Shown here one piece after another: positions 8,984-17,704 of a stretch of 64,000 bases of DNA; the stretch's first letter is position 1, and each line of letters begins with the position of its first letter. The position numbers and the translations under genes were made by a program. The notes below the pieces were generated by a model. It was not told where the DNA came from. It searched no databases and worked only from the letters and a program-made list of their open reading frames with translations. The stretch covers positions 660,895-724,894 of the forward strand of contig NZ_FOFA01000002.1 of NCBI RefSeq assembly GCF_900110855.1, read 5' to 3'. The DNA comes from Microlunatus flavus (GTDB taxonomy: Bacteria > Actinomycetota > Actinomycetes > Propionibacteriales > Propionibacteriaceae).

Positions 8984-9018
8984 TTGACGATGTCGAACAC
9001 GTGTTCGAATATAGGCAG
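8984..9018 (+). promoter_or_regulatory. SOS (LexA) box embedded in the imuA' promoter
   Basis: A perfect 16-bp palindrome, TCGAACACGTGTTCGA (8993-9008), matches the actinobacterial LexA site TCGAAC-N4-GTTCGA. It sits between a -35 (TTGACG, 8984-8989) and a -10 (GAATAT, 9007-9012) separated by 17 bp, so bound LexA would block RNA polymerase. The imuA' GTG starts 6 nt after the -10, implying a leaderless transcript. Confidence 0.9.
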
Positions 9019-9726
9019 GTGTCCGTCGCCGTCGCCGTCCCCGCTCCCGACCAGCCTCGCACGCTGGGCGCGACCGGCTCGGCGGCCGGCACCCTGGCCG
9101 AGCTGCGCCAGCGCGTGCACCGGATGCAGGGCGGCGCGACGAGCCGTCGGCTGCCCGGGCTGACGCCCGACCTGGACCTGGCGACCGGGGCCGCGTACGC
9201 CACCGACAGCGCCAGCCTGGCGCTCGCCCTGCTGGCCGGCCCCTCGTCCGCGGGGGAGTGGGTCGGCGTGGTGGGGGCGCCCGACCTCGGCTACGAGGCG
9301 GCGGCCGGGCTGGGCGTCGACCTCGAGCGCACGATCGTCGTGCCGCACCCCGGGGAGCACTGGCTGAGCGTCACCGCCGCGCTGGTCGACGTCGCCTCGG
9401 TGGTCCTGGTGCACCCCGCCGGGCCGGTCGCGGAGCACCCGGCCGAGCGGCTGCGGGCCAGGCTGCGCACCAAGGACGCGGCGCTGGTCTGCTGGGGCGA
9501 GTGGCCGCGCTGCTCGGCCCGGTTCGCCGTGCGCGAGTCGGCCTGGACGGGGCTGGGTCGGGGGCACGGGCACCTGTCGGGACGCCGGCTCGTGGTCGAG
9601 GTGGGGCGCCCCGGCGCGCCGCGCCAGTCGTTCGGGCTGCACCTGCCCGGACGCGGAGGGGTGGAGCCGGTCGCGGTGGCGTCGGAGGCCCGGCAGCGCC
9701 CGCAGGTCGCCGGGGCGGCGTGGTGA
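9019..9726 (+). CDS. imuA': ImuA'-type mutasome accessory protein
   Basis: 235 residues from GTG 9019. The protein is a degenerate RecA-like domain lacking a Walker A motif (GEWVGVVGAPDLGYEAAAGLGVDLERT), as in the mycobacterial ImuA' group. In Mycobacterium ImuA' supports ImuB and DnaE2 in error-prone translesion synthesis and damage-induced mutagenesis. Sequence conservation is weak in this family, so the call rests largely on position: it is first in an SOS-box-driven operon and its stop overlaps the imuB start (GTGA). The GTG was chosen because it follows the -10 at the leaderless distance. Confidence 0.85.
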   Translation: MSVAVAVPAPDQPRTLGATGSAAGTLAELRQRVHRMQGGATSRRLPGLTPDLDLATGAAYATDSASLALALLAGPSSAGEWVGVVGAPDLGYEAAAGLGVDLERTIVVPHPGEHWLSVTAALVDVASVVLVHPAGPVAEHPAERLRARLRTKDAALVCWGEWPRCSARFAVRESAWTGLGRGHGHLSGRRLVVEVGRPGAPRQSFGLHLPGRGGVEPVAVASEARQRPQVAGAAW

Positions 9727-11342
9727 GCGCCGTGCTGACCCTGGACACGCCGGGTGCGGACCCAGGCGAGGCCGACCCCCTCGTCGGCGCCGGGGCGGGC
9801 GCGCCGCGGGTGATGGTGGTCTGGTGCCCCGACTGGCCCGTGGTCGCGGCGGCCGCCGAGCTCGGTCTCGCCGTGACCGACCCCGTCGCGGTGATCGAGG
9901 CCGGTGAGGTCCACGCCTGCTCGGAGGAGGCCCGCCGCGACGGGGTCCGGCGCGGGATGCGACGGCGCGACGCCAGCGCGCACTGCCCCGACCTCGTCTG
10001 CGTCGACCACAGCCCCGAGCGCGACGTGCGCGCCTTCGAGGCGGTGCTGGCCGCGGTGGAGCGGGTCAGCGCCACGGTCACCCCGATCCGTCCGGGTCTG
10101 TGCGCGCTGAGCGTCCACCGGCGCTTCTACGGCGGTGAGGAGGAGGCGGCGGCGGTGGTGGCCGAGCACCTCGTCGCCGCCGGCGTGTGGGACTGCCGCA
10201 CGGGGATCGCCGACGGCATGTTCACCGCGGAGCAGGCGGCCAAGCACGCCGCCCCGCAGGAGAGCGTCGTCGTGCCGCCCGGCGGGTCGCGGCGCTTCCT
10301 GTCGCGGCTGCCGGTCGCGGTCCTCGACGACCTCGAGCAGGTGAGCCTGTTCCGCCGGCTCGGCCTGCGCACCCTCGGCGACCTGGCCGCGCTGCCGGTG
10401 CGCGACGTCGCCACCCGCTTCGGCACCTCCGGCGCCTGGCTGCACCGCCTGGCGCGCGGCGCGGACGGGAGGCCCGCGGTGCCCCGCCGGCCTCCCCGCG
10501 AGCTCGACGCCCACGTGGACTTCGCCCCCGGGCTGGAGACCATCGAGCCGATCGCCTTCAGCACGCGGCGCACGGCGGAGACGTTCGTCGCCCAGCTGTC
10601 GGAGCACGGGCTGGTGTGCAGCGAGGTGCGCATCGAGGTCAGCGGCGAGCGCGGCTGGCTCGGCTCGCGGGTGTGGGCGCACCCGCGCTGGTTCAGCGCG
10701 GCCGACCTGGTCGACCGGCTCTACTGGCAGCTGCAGGGCGACCCGGCCCCCGAGCCGGTGGAGACGGTGCGCCTCGTCCCGGAGTCGGTGGAGTCGCTGG
10801 CCGACCACGGCGAGGGGCTGTGGGGCAGCGCCCCCGACGAGCGGATCGTGCGCGGGGTCGCGCGGCTGCAGGGGATGCTCGGACCCGAGCAGGTGCTCGT
10901 CCCCTCGATCCAGGGCGGTCGCAGCCCGCGCGACCGGCAGGCGCTCACCCCGTGGGGCGAGCGGTCGGGCCAGCACCGACCGGCGGGCCTGCCCTGGCCG
11001 GGGAGCCTGCCTCCGCCCGCCCCTACCCGCGTCCTCGCCGAGCCGCTGCCCGCGGTGGTCCTGTCGGCCGAGGGGATGCCCGTCCGGCTCACGGGCCGGG
11101 GCGCGGTCTCCGGCGAGCCCGTCCGGGTCCGGGTCGGGCGGCGTGACGACCGGCGCTCCGGCGACCTGGAGGTCGACCTGGTGGTCGACGCCTGGGCCGG
11201 TCCCTGGCCGATCGACGAGCTCTGGTGGGACCCGCAGGCGGCGCGGCAGGTCGCCCGCTTCCAGGTCGTCGCGGTCGACGGCTCGGCCTGGCTGCTCGTC
11301 GTCGAGGACGGCCAGTGGTGGGTGGAGGCCCGCTATGAGTGA
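9723..11342 (+). CDS. imuB: ImuB, catalytically inactive Y-family DNA polymerase homologue
   Basis: 539 residues from GTG 9723, overlapping the imuA' stop by 4 bp. The Y-family fold is visible from about residue 27 (RVMVVWCPDWPVVAAA), but the catalytic acidic residues of active Y-polymerases are replaced, as is normal for ImuB. Helix-hairpin-helix-like DDLEQVSLFRRLGLRTLGDLAALP and little-finger regions follow. In mycobacteria ImuB is the hub linking DnaE2, ImuA' and the beta clamp; a clamp-binding motif should lie in the C-terminal third, where QVLVPSIQGGRSPRDR is the usual landmark. The last 70 residues form a conserved ImuB C-terminal domain (WWVEARYE end). Confidence 0.92.
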   Translation: MSAVLTLDTPGADPGEADPLVGAGAGAPRVMVVWCPDWPVVAAAAELGLAVTDPVAVIEAGEVHACSEEARRDGVRRGMRRRDASAHCPDLVCVDHSPERDVRAFEAVLAAVERVSATVTPIRPGLCALSVHRRFYGGEEEAAAVVAEHLVAAGVWDCRTGIADGMFTAEQAAKHAAPQESVVVPPGGSRRFLSRLPVAVLDDLEQVSLFRRLGLRTLGDLAALPVRDVATRFGTSGAWLHRLARGADGRPAVPRRPPRELDAHVDFAPGLETIEPIAFSTRRTAETFVAQLSEHGLVCSEVRIEVSGERGWLGSRVWAHPRWFSAADLVDRLYWQLQGDPAPEPVETVRLVPESVESLADHGEGLWGSAPDERIVRGVARLQGMLGPEQVLVPSIQGGRSPRDRQALTPWGERSGQHRPAGLPWPGSLPPPAPTRVLAEPLPAVVLSAEGMPVRLTGRGAVSGEPVRVRVGRRDDRRSGDLEVDLVVDAWAGPWPIDELWWDPQAARQVARFQVVAVDGSAWLLVVEDGQWWVEARYE

Positions 11343-11372
11343 GCCGGCGCACGGCGCGGGGCAGGAGTAGCC

Positions 11373-14300
11373 GTGGGCTGGAGCAACCCGCCGCAGAGCT
11401 GGTCCGACCTCGAGCGGGCGCTGTCGGGCCGACGCCCGTCGGGGCCGCCCGCGCAGGAGCCGCTCGTCGAGCCGGCCCCGCCGCCGCCCGAGCGGCGGGC
11501 GAGCCTGGACCACCCCGGCGACGACAGCGCGCCCGGCTACTCGCACAAGCGCCCGGCCTACCGCGTGCCGGAGGCGCGGCCGGACTCCCCGGACGAGCCG
11601 TACGTGCCCTACGCCGAGCTGCACGTGCACAGCGACTTCAGCTTCCTCGACGGGGCCAGCGACCCGGAGTCGCTCATCGAGGAGGCGGCCCGGCTGCGGC
11701 TGGCCGGGCTGGCGCTGACCGACCACGACGGCTTCTACGCCGCGGCGCGCTTCGCCGAGGCGGCCAAGGCGTACGACCTGTCCACGGTCTACGGCGCCGA
11801 GCTGTCGCTGGGCCTGACCGTGCCGCAGAACGGGGTCGCCGACCCGGAGGGGGAGCACCTGCTGGTGCTGGCGCGCGGGGTGGAGGGCTACCACCGGCTC
11901 TCGTCGGCCATCACCGCCGCCCAGCTGCGCGGCGACGAGAAGGGCCGCCCCCTCTACGACCTCGACGAGCTGGCGCAGCGGGCGGAGGGGCACTGGCTGG
12001 TGCTCACCGGCTGCCGCAAGGGGCCGTTGCGCTCCGCGCTCACCCGGCACGCCGAGGCCGGCCGGCCCACGCGGGTCGGGACGACCGCGGCGGCGCGGGC
12101 GCTGGACGACCTGGTCGGGATGTTCGGCCGCGACAACGTGGCCGTGGAGATCAGCGACGCCGGTCTGCCCACCGACTCGGTGACCAACGACGTGCTGGCC
12201 GGGCTCGCCGCGGAGCAGCGGCTGCCGCTGGTGGCGACGCAGAACGTGCACTTCGCCACCCCCGACGAACGCCGGCTGGCCGCCGCGATGGCCGCGGTCC
12301 GGGCGCGCCGCAGCCTGAGCGAGATGGACGGCTGGCTGCCGCCGCCGGGGGCACACCTGCGCTCGGGCCACGAGATGGCGCAGCGGTTCGCCCGCCACCC
12401 CGAGGCGGTGCCGACCTCGGTGCGGCTGGCGGCCGAGTGCGCCTTCGACCTCCAGCAGGCCAAGCCGCGCCTGCCCAAGCAGCAGGTGCCGCCGGGCCAC
12501 ACCCCGGCGTCGTGGCTGCGCGAGCTGTGCCGCCGCGGCCTGGAGGAGCGCTACCCGCCCGAGCGGCGGGAGGTCGCCCGCGAACGGCTCGCCCGCGAGC
12601 TCGCGGTCATCGAGGACAAGGACTTCCCCGGCTACTTCCTCATCGTCCGCGACATGGTCGCCTTCGCGCGCGAGCAGGGGATCCTCTGCCAGGGCCGCGG
12701 CTCGGCGGCCAACTCGGTCGTCTGCTACGTCCTCATGATCACCGCGGTCGACCCGATCCTGTACGACCTGCCCTTCGAGCGCTTCCTCTCGGTCAACCGC
12801 GACGAGGAGCCCGACATCGACGTCGACTTCGACTCCGACCGGCGCGAGGAGGTCATCCAGGAGGTCTACCGGCGCTACGGGCGGCTCAACGCCGCGCAGG
12901 TGGCCAACGTCATCAGCTACCGGCCCAAGTCGGCGGTGCGCGACATGGCCAAGGCCCTCGGCCACTCCACCGGGCAGCAGGACGCCTGGTCCAAGCAGAT
13001 CGACTCCTGGGGCTCGGTGACGATCAACGGCCACCACGAGCAGCACGACCACGACATCCCGACCGCGGTGGTCGACCTCGCCGAGCAGCTGCTGCGCGCC
13101 CCGCGGCACCTCGGCATCCACTCCGGCGGCATGGTGCTCACCGAGCGGCCGGTCGGGGAGGTGGTGCCGATCGAGCGCGGCCGGATGGACGAGCGCACCG
13201 TGCTGCAGTGGGACAAGGACTCGTGCGCCTGGATGGGCCTGGTCAAGTTCGACTTCCTCGGCCTCGGCATCCTCGCCGCGATCCAGTACACCCTCGACCT
13301 CGCCGCCGACCGCGTCGGCGAGCGCTGGGACCTCGACTCGATCCCCAAGGAGGAGCAGGGCGTCTACGACATGCTCTGCCGGGCCGACTCGATCGGGGTG
13401 TTCCAGGTCGAGAGCCGCGCCCAGATCGGGACCCTGCCGCGCCTGCAGCCGCGGCGCTTCTACGACCTCGTGGTCGAGATCGGCCTGATCCGGCCCGGAC
13501 CCATCCAGGGTGGGGCGGTGCACCCGTACATCCGCCGGGCCACCGGCAAGGAGGAGATCACCTACCTGCACCCGGCGCTGAAGCCGGTGCTCGAGCGCAC
13601 CAAGGGCATCCCGCTCTTCCAGGAGCAGCTGATGCAGATCGCGATGACGGTGGGCGGCTGCACCGGCGACGACGCCGACCTGCTGCGGCGGGCGATGGGG
13701 TCCAAGCGCGGGGTGGAGAAGATCGAGCGGCTGCGGGCCACGCTGTACGAGGGGATGGCCTCGCACGGCATCGTCGGCGAGCTCGCCGACGACATCTACG
13801 CGCGGATCCAGGCGTTCGCGAACTTCGGCTTCGCCGAGAGCCACTCGATCAGCTTCGCGCTGCTGGTCTACGCCTCGTCCTGGCTCAAGCTGCACTACCC
13901 GGGGGCGTTCCTCGCCGGGCTGCTGCGCGCGCAGCCGATGGGCTTCTACTCCTCCCAGTCGCTGGTCGCCGACGGACGCCGGCACGGGGTCAAGGTCCTG
14001 CGCCCCGACATCGTGCGCTCCGACGTCGACGCCGACCTCGAGCTGCTCGACGAGGGCGACGCCGGTGCGGAGGTGCTCGCCACCGGGCGCGACGCGTGCA
14101 CCGAGCGCGACCAGCCTCCCGTCGGCCCGTGGGTGCCCGGCACCCCGGACAAGACCCACGAGCACCGCCGGGACGGCCGGTTCGCGGTCCGGCTGGGCCT
14201 GACCGAGGTGCAGGGGATCGGGCGTGCGCAGGCCCAGCGCGTCGTCGACGCCCGCGCCGACGGCCCGTTCACCAGCATCAACGACGTCGTCCGCCGCACC

Positions 14301-14903
14301 GGTCTGACCGTCGCGCAGACCGAGGCGCTGGCCACGGCGGGGGCGTTCGACTCCTTCGGGCTCTCCCGGCGCCAGGCGCTGTGGAACGCCGGGTACGCCG
14401 ACAGCGCCGACACCCTGCCCGGGTCGGCCGTCGACGCCGCGCCGCCCGAGCTGCCCGGCATGAGCGCCGCCGAGCTGACGCTGGCCGACCTGTGGGCGAC
14501 GCAGATCAGCCCGGACGACCACCCGGTGGGGCACCTGCGCCCGGTGCTGGACACCCATGAGGTCGTCCCGATCTCGGCCCTGGGCATCGAGCACGACCGC
14601 ACCCGGGTGCGGGTGGCCGGGCTGGTCACCCACCGCCAGCGGCCCTCGACGGCGGGGGGCGTCACGTTCCTCAACCTGGAGGACGAGACGGGGATGCTCA
14701 ACATCGTCTGCTCGCGGCCGATGTGGCAGCGCTTCGTGCGGGTGGGCCGGCGGACCAACGCGATGCTGGTCCGCGGCACCATCGAGCACGCGGACGGTGT
14801 GACCAACCTGGTCGCCGACCGCCTCGAGCCGCTCAGCAGCCTCTTCCCGAAGGAGGTGACCGCCGCGATCCCGCAGAGCTACCGCTCCCGGGACTTCCGC
14901 TGA
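11373..14903 (+). CDS. dnaE2: Error-prone DNA polymerase III alpha subunit DnaE2 (ImuC)
   Basis: 1176 residues, starting VGWSNPPQSWSDLERALSG, the typical DnaE2 N-terminus. The PHP domain begins near residue 83 (LHVHSDFSFLDG). The polymerase catalytic acidic triad region is P-D-I-D-V-D-F-D (residues 480-487). A helix-hairpin-helix region (about 935-985) and an OB fold (RVRVAGLVTHRQ..., about 1085-1150) follow, ending with the DnaE2-type SRDFR tail. It inserts nucleotides opposite lesions with ImuB and ImuA' and drives induced mutagenesis. A 30-bp gap after imuB contains only an 11-codon open frame, probably not a gene. SOS control is inferred from the upstream LexA box. Confidence 0.96.
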   Translation: MGWSNPPQSWSDLERALSGRRPSGPPAQEPLVEPAPPPPERRASLDHPGDDSAPGYSHKRPAYRVPEARPDSPDEPYVPYAELHVHSDFSFLDGASDPESLIEEAARLRLAGLALTDHDGFYAAARFAEAAKAYDLSTVYGAELSLGLTVPQNGVADPEGEHLLVLARGVEGYHRLSSAITAAQLRGDEKGRPLYDLDELAQRAEGHWLVLTGCRKGPLRSALTRHAEAGRPTRVGTTAAARALDDLVGMFGRDNVAVEISDAGLPTDSVTNDVLAGLAAEQRLPLVATQNVHFATPDERRLAAAMAAVRARRSLSEMDGWLPPPGAHLRSGHEMAQRFARHPEAVPTSVRLAAECAFDLQQAKPRLPKQQVPPGHTPASWLRELCRRGLEERYPPERREVARERLARELAVIEDKDFPGYFLIVRDMVAFAREQGILCQGRGSAANSVVCYVLMITAVDPILYDLPFERFLSVNRDEEPDIDVDFDSDRREEVIQEVYRRYGRLNAAQVANVISYRPKSAVRDMAKALGHSTGQQDAWSKQIDSWGSVTINGHHEQHDHDIPTAVVDLAEQLLRAPRHLGIHSGGMVLTERPVGEVVPIERGRMDERTVLQWDKDSCAWMGLVKFDFLGLGILAAIQYTLDLAADRVGERWDLDSIPKEEQGVYDMLCRADSIGVFQVESRAQIGTLPRLQPRRFYDLVVEIGLIRPGPIQGGAVHPYIRRATGKEEITYLHPALKPVLERTKGIPLFQEQLMQIAMTVGGCTGDDADLLRRAMGSKRGVEKIERLRATLYEGMASHGIVGELADDIYARIQAFANFGFAESHSISFALLVYASSWLKLHYPGAFLAGLLRAQPMGFYSSQSLVADGRRHGVKVLRPDIVRSDVDADLELLDEGDAGAEVLATGRDACTERDQPPVGPWVPGTPDKTHEHRRDGRFAVRLGLTEVQGIGRAQAQRVVDARADGPFTSINDVVRRTGLTVAQTEALATAGAFDSFGLSRRQALWNAGYADSADTLPGSAVDAAPPELPGMSAAELTLADLWATQISPDDHPVGHLRPVLDTHEVVPISALGIEHDRTRVRVAGLVTHRQRPSTAGGVTFLNLEDETGMLNIVCSRPMWQRFVRVGRRTNAMLVRGTIEHADGVTNLVADRLEPLSSLFPKEVTAAIPQSYRSRDFR

Positions 14904-14964
14904 CCAGCCTGGTGGGGCGGCCGCGCCCGAGGGGCTTGCTGGACGGGGCGACCCGCCCCGGCGG

Positions 14965-16263
14965 CTACGCCTGCGGGGCGCCCGGGCTGGAAGGCCGCGA
15001 TCCGTCCGTCGCAGGGGCCTGCTGCGCGCCGGGGTTCGTGGCCCCCGGCGGGTGCGGGAGGTAGGACTGCGGCGCTCCGGGGCCCCACGGCGCGGCGGAC
15101 GGGGGAGTCTGCGGCGCTCCGGCTGGGCCCCACGGCGCTGCGGGTGGGTAGGCCTGCGGCGCACCGGCCGGGCCCCACGGCCCTCCCGGCGGGTTGGCCT
15201 GCAGGGGCGGGTACGCCTGCGGAACACCGGCGCCGGGTGCCCAAGGACCGTCCGGTGGGTACGACTGCGGCACGCCCGGGCCGGAACCGGGCCAGGCCGG
15301 CTCCGCGCTCGCGGGTCCGGGAACGTACGTGCGCTGGAGCCCGGTGCGGGAGGCCCACGCCCAGAGGGCGCCGGCGCTGAGCAGCAGGATGACGCCCGGC
15401 AGCAGGACGGACGGACCCGCGCTGCCCGCGCCCCGGTCGAAGACGGTCGAGGTGTCCTGCTGCATCAGCACCAGGCTGCCGAAGGCCACCAGGTTGTTGA
15501 ACGTGTGCAGCAGCACCGCCACCTCGAGGCCGCCGGTGCGCCAGGTGAGCAGCGAGAGCACGACGGCGAAGGCGAAGTAGAAGGCGATCAGCCACGGGTC
15601 GCCGGCACCGTGGGCGAGGGTGAACACCGCGCCCGACAGCAGCGTGCCGACGAGCAGCGCCAGCCGCGGTGACGCGCACCACGACCCCGCGCCGCGTGTG
15701 ATCAGCCCGCGCGCGCCGAACTCCTCGCCGGCGGCCTGCAGCGGTGTGGTCAGCACGACGATGACCAGCAGCGCGAGGTAGGTCCCGCTGGGCGCCCGCA
15801 CCGACTCCGGTGCGGCGACGAGGGTGATGGCGAGGTACGCCAGCCAGAAGGGCAGGGCGACGAGGGACGCCCGCCCGAGCACCCGCCAGCGGAACCGTCC
15901 GGTGACCGAGCTCAGCCAGCGTCCGCGCTGGCCGAAGAACGCCCGCTGCAGCAGCATGCTGAGCGGGATCGCCGCGGCGTTGGAGAGGTTGACCGCGAGC
16001 AGCAGCGTGGGGGTCAGGTCGAGCCGCATGGCCAGCACGTCGTTCAGCGAGACGCTGCCCCGCGCGACGTCCCAGCCGATCGCCGCGCCCTGCAGCACGG
16101 TGCTGACCAGCAGGTAGGCCGCCACGAAGGACACGATCATGAGCAGGCCACGCACCCACGACGACCGGGGCGTCCGCAGCATCTGCGGGTAGGCCACCGG
16201 GGCCACCGGCATCGGGTCGCGCAGCGCGCGCACGGGCGGCGGGTACGTCACGGGGTAGGTCAC
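14965..16263 (-). CDS. CPBP-family intramembrane metalloprotease with Pro-rich repeat tail
   Basis: 432 residues from GTG 16263 with ribosome-binding site GGAG. About eight hydrophobic segments span residues 38-305. The three CPBP (Abi) motifs are intact: E-E-F-G-A-R (180-185), F-T-L-A-H (214-218) and H-T-F-N (253-256), so an active type II CAAX-prenyl-protease-like metalloprotease is expected. From about residue 325 to the end is a tail of imperfect repeats of the form GAPQxYPPxxPWGPx, unusual for the family and probably cytoplasmic and disordered. Substrates are unknown. The gene is convergent with dnaE2. Confidence 0.9.
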   Translation of the reverse strand: MTYPVTYPPPVRALRDPMPVAPVAYPQMLRTPRSSWVRGLLMIVSFVAAYLLVSTVLQGAAIGWDVARGSVSLNDVLAMRLDLTPTLLLAVNLSNAAAIPLSMLLQRAFFGQRGRWLSSVTGRFRWRVLGRASLVALPFWLAYLAITLVAAPESVRAPSGTYLALLVIVVLTTPLQAAGEEFGARGLITRGAGSWCASPRLALLVGTLLSGAVFTLAHGAGDPWLIAFYFAFAVVLSLLTWRTGGLEVAVLLHTFNNLVAFGSLVLMQQDTSTVFDRGAGSAGPSVLLPGVILLLSAGALWAWASRTGLQRTYVPGPASAEPAWPGSGPGVPQSYPPDGPWAPGAGVPQAYPPLQANPPGGPWGPAGAPQAYPPAAPWGPAGAPQTPPSAAPWGPGAPQSYLPHPPGATNPGAQQAPATDGSRPSSPGAPQA

Positions 16264-16524
16264 AGGTCTCCTCGAGGACCGCGCCCGGGATCACCGGGCC
16301 GGACCTCCAGTGTGCGTGGCGTCCGGGGCACGCCGCCCTGACGCACGCCCGGCCTGTGGACGCCGGCGCGCTCTCCCGGCGGCCGAACCTCCGCAGGCCC
16401 CGGTGCTCTTTGCGATCTCTCAGTAACAGCCCGGCGGCGGACGACGAGGAACACCACGACAGGTCCACCCCCCGGGACCGCACCGCTTCCTGCTGCCCCC
16501 GCAGCGCCACCCCCAGGAGCGCCG

Positions 16525-17658
16525 ATGACGTCCGCTTCCACCCCTGCCAGCTCTGCCAGCTCTGCCAGCGCTGCCACCTCTGCGACCTCCAGGGCCCGAC
16601 GGGCCGTCGCCGCCCTCGCCGGGGCGGTCGCCCTCGCCGCGCTGACCGTGCCCGCCGGACCGACGACCTCGCTGCTGGCCGCCGACGCCGTCGCGGCCCC
16701 GGTCGTCGCGAGCGCGAAGCCCGCGTCCGCTCCGCTGCGCGTCGCGACCTACAACATCCGCAACGCGAACTCGTTCGACGGCAAGAAGAACGAGAAGCGC
16801 TGGGAGGACCGGCGCGGAGCCGTCGTCGCGGCGATCAAGGGCCAGGACCTCGACGTGCTCGCCGTCCAGGAGGCGACCCAGGGCATGCTCCACGACGCCG
16901 AGTCCGAGCGTGCCCGCGTCAACCAGTACGAGGACCTCGTGAACCGTCTCGGCGGCGCCTGGCAGGTGACCAACGAGGCCCACTACAACTGCGCGAACAG
17001 CGGCTCCCCGAACCGGTGCGCCTACCGCTACACGGGGGCCTCGGAGGGCAACCGGATCCTGTACGACGCCGACCGGGTCGACCTCGTGGACCAGGGCTCG
17101 CGGCTGCTGCCCGTGCCGGCGGGCAAGGGCGACAACTACATGACCTGGGCCGAGCTGCGCCAGCGCAGCACCGGCAAGCGGTTCATGGTCTCCAACCTGC
17201 ACACGGTCGGCACCGACGCGCAGTACAAGACCAAGAACAAGCAGGCCCGGCTCGCGCTGGCCGAGCTGAAGGAGAACAACTCCGACGACCTGCCGATGAT
17301 CGCCCTCGGCGACTGGAACTCCAGCCGCTTCGAGAAGCCGAGCAACGGCCCGTACGACACCTACGTCAAGGCCGGCTTCGTCGACCCGCTGGGCGGGGCG
17401 TACAAGACGCACAAGCCCAAGGGCGCCACGGTGGAGCACCGGATCCGAACCTGGCTCAACAGCTCCAACCCGAAGTGGTCGCGCAAGGCCCCCGGGCACA
17501 AGGCGTGGGGCAACGGCAGCTACATCGACTACATCCTGACGACGCCGATGCGCGTCAGCGAGTGGGAGACGGTCGCGAAGCTCGACAAGAAGGGCCGCTA
17601 CAAGGGCGTCATCCCGTCGGACCACAACATGGTCCGGGCGACCGTCTGGCTGCCCTGA
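16525..17658 (+). CDS. Secreted endonuclease/exonuclease/phosphatase-family protein
   Basis: 377 residues. The N-terminus has a Ser/Ala-rich stretch (encoded by near-perfect 9-bp gccagctct repeats at about 16548-16575), a twin-Arg pair and an Ala-rich hydrophobic core (27-56), so it is predicted exported. The EEP fold follows with the metal and catalytic motifs T-Y-N-I-R-N (Asn77), V-Q-E-A-T (Glu116), G-D-W-N (Asp263, Asn265) and S-D-H-N (His367). Such proteins hydrolyse phosphodiester bonds in DNA, lipids or inositol phosphates; an extracellular nuclease or phosphodiesterase is plausible, substrate unknown. Confidence 0.88.
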   Translation: MTSASTPASSASSASAATSATSRARRAVAALAGAVALAALTVPAGPTTSLLAADAVAAPVVASAKPASAPLRVATYNIRNANSFDGKKNEKRWEDRRGAVVAAIKGQDLDVLAVQEATQGMLHDAESERARVNQYEDLVNRLGGAWQVTNEAHYNCANSGSPNRCAYRYTGASEGNRILYDADRVDLVDQGSRLLPVPAGKGDNYMTWAELRQRSTGKRFMVSNLHTVGTDAQYKTKNKQARLALAELKENNSDDLPMIALGDWNSSRFEKPSNGPYDTYVKAGFVDPLGGAYKTHKPKGATVEHRIRTWLNSSNPKWSRKAPGHKAWGNGSYIDYILTTPMRVSEWETVAKLDKKGRYKGVIPSDHNMVRATVWLP

Positions 17659-17704
17659 CGCCGGGCACCCCGGCCTCCGCAGGCGGCCGGGAGCCCCGAC
17701 GGGC

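Noticed and set aside
11335..11370. 11-codon open frame (ATG...TAG) between imuB and dnaE2
   Set aside because: It overlaps the imuB end, has no conserved sequence or ribosome-binding site, and is too short to support.
9291..15227. Very long minus-strand open frame antisense to imuB and dnaE2 (about 1978 codons)
   Set aside because: It is a by-product of third-position GC bias. The predicted protein is Arg/Gly/Pro/Val-rich low complexity without domains, while the opposite strand encodes well-conserved proteins.
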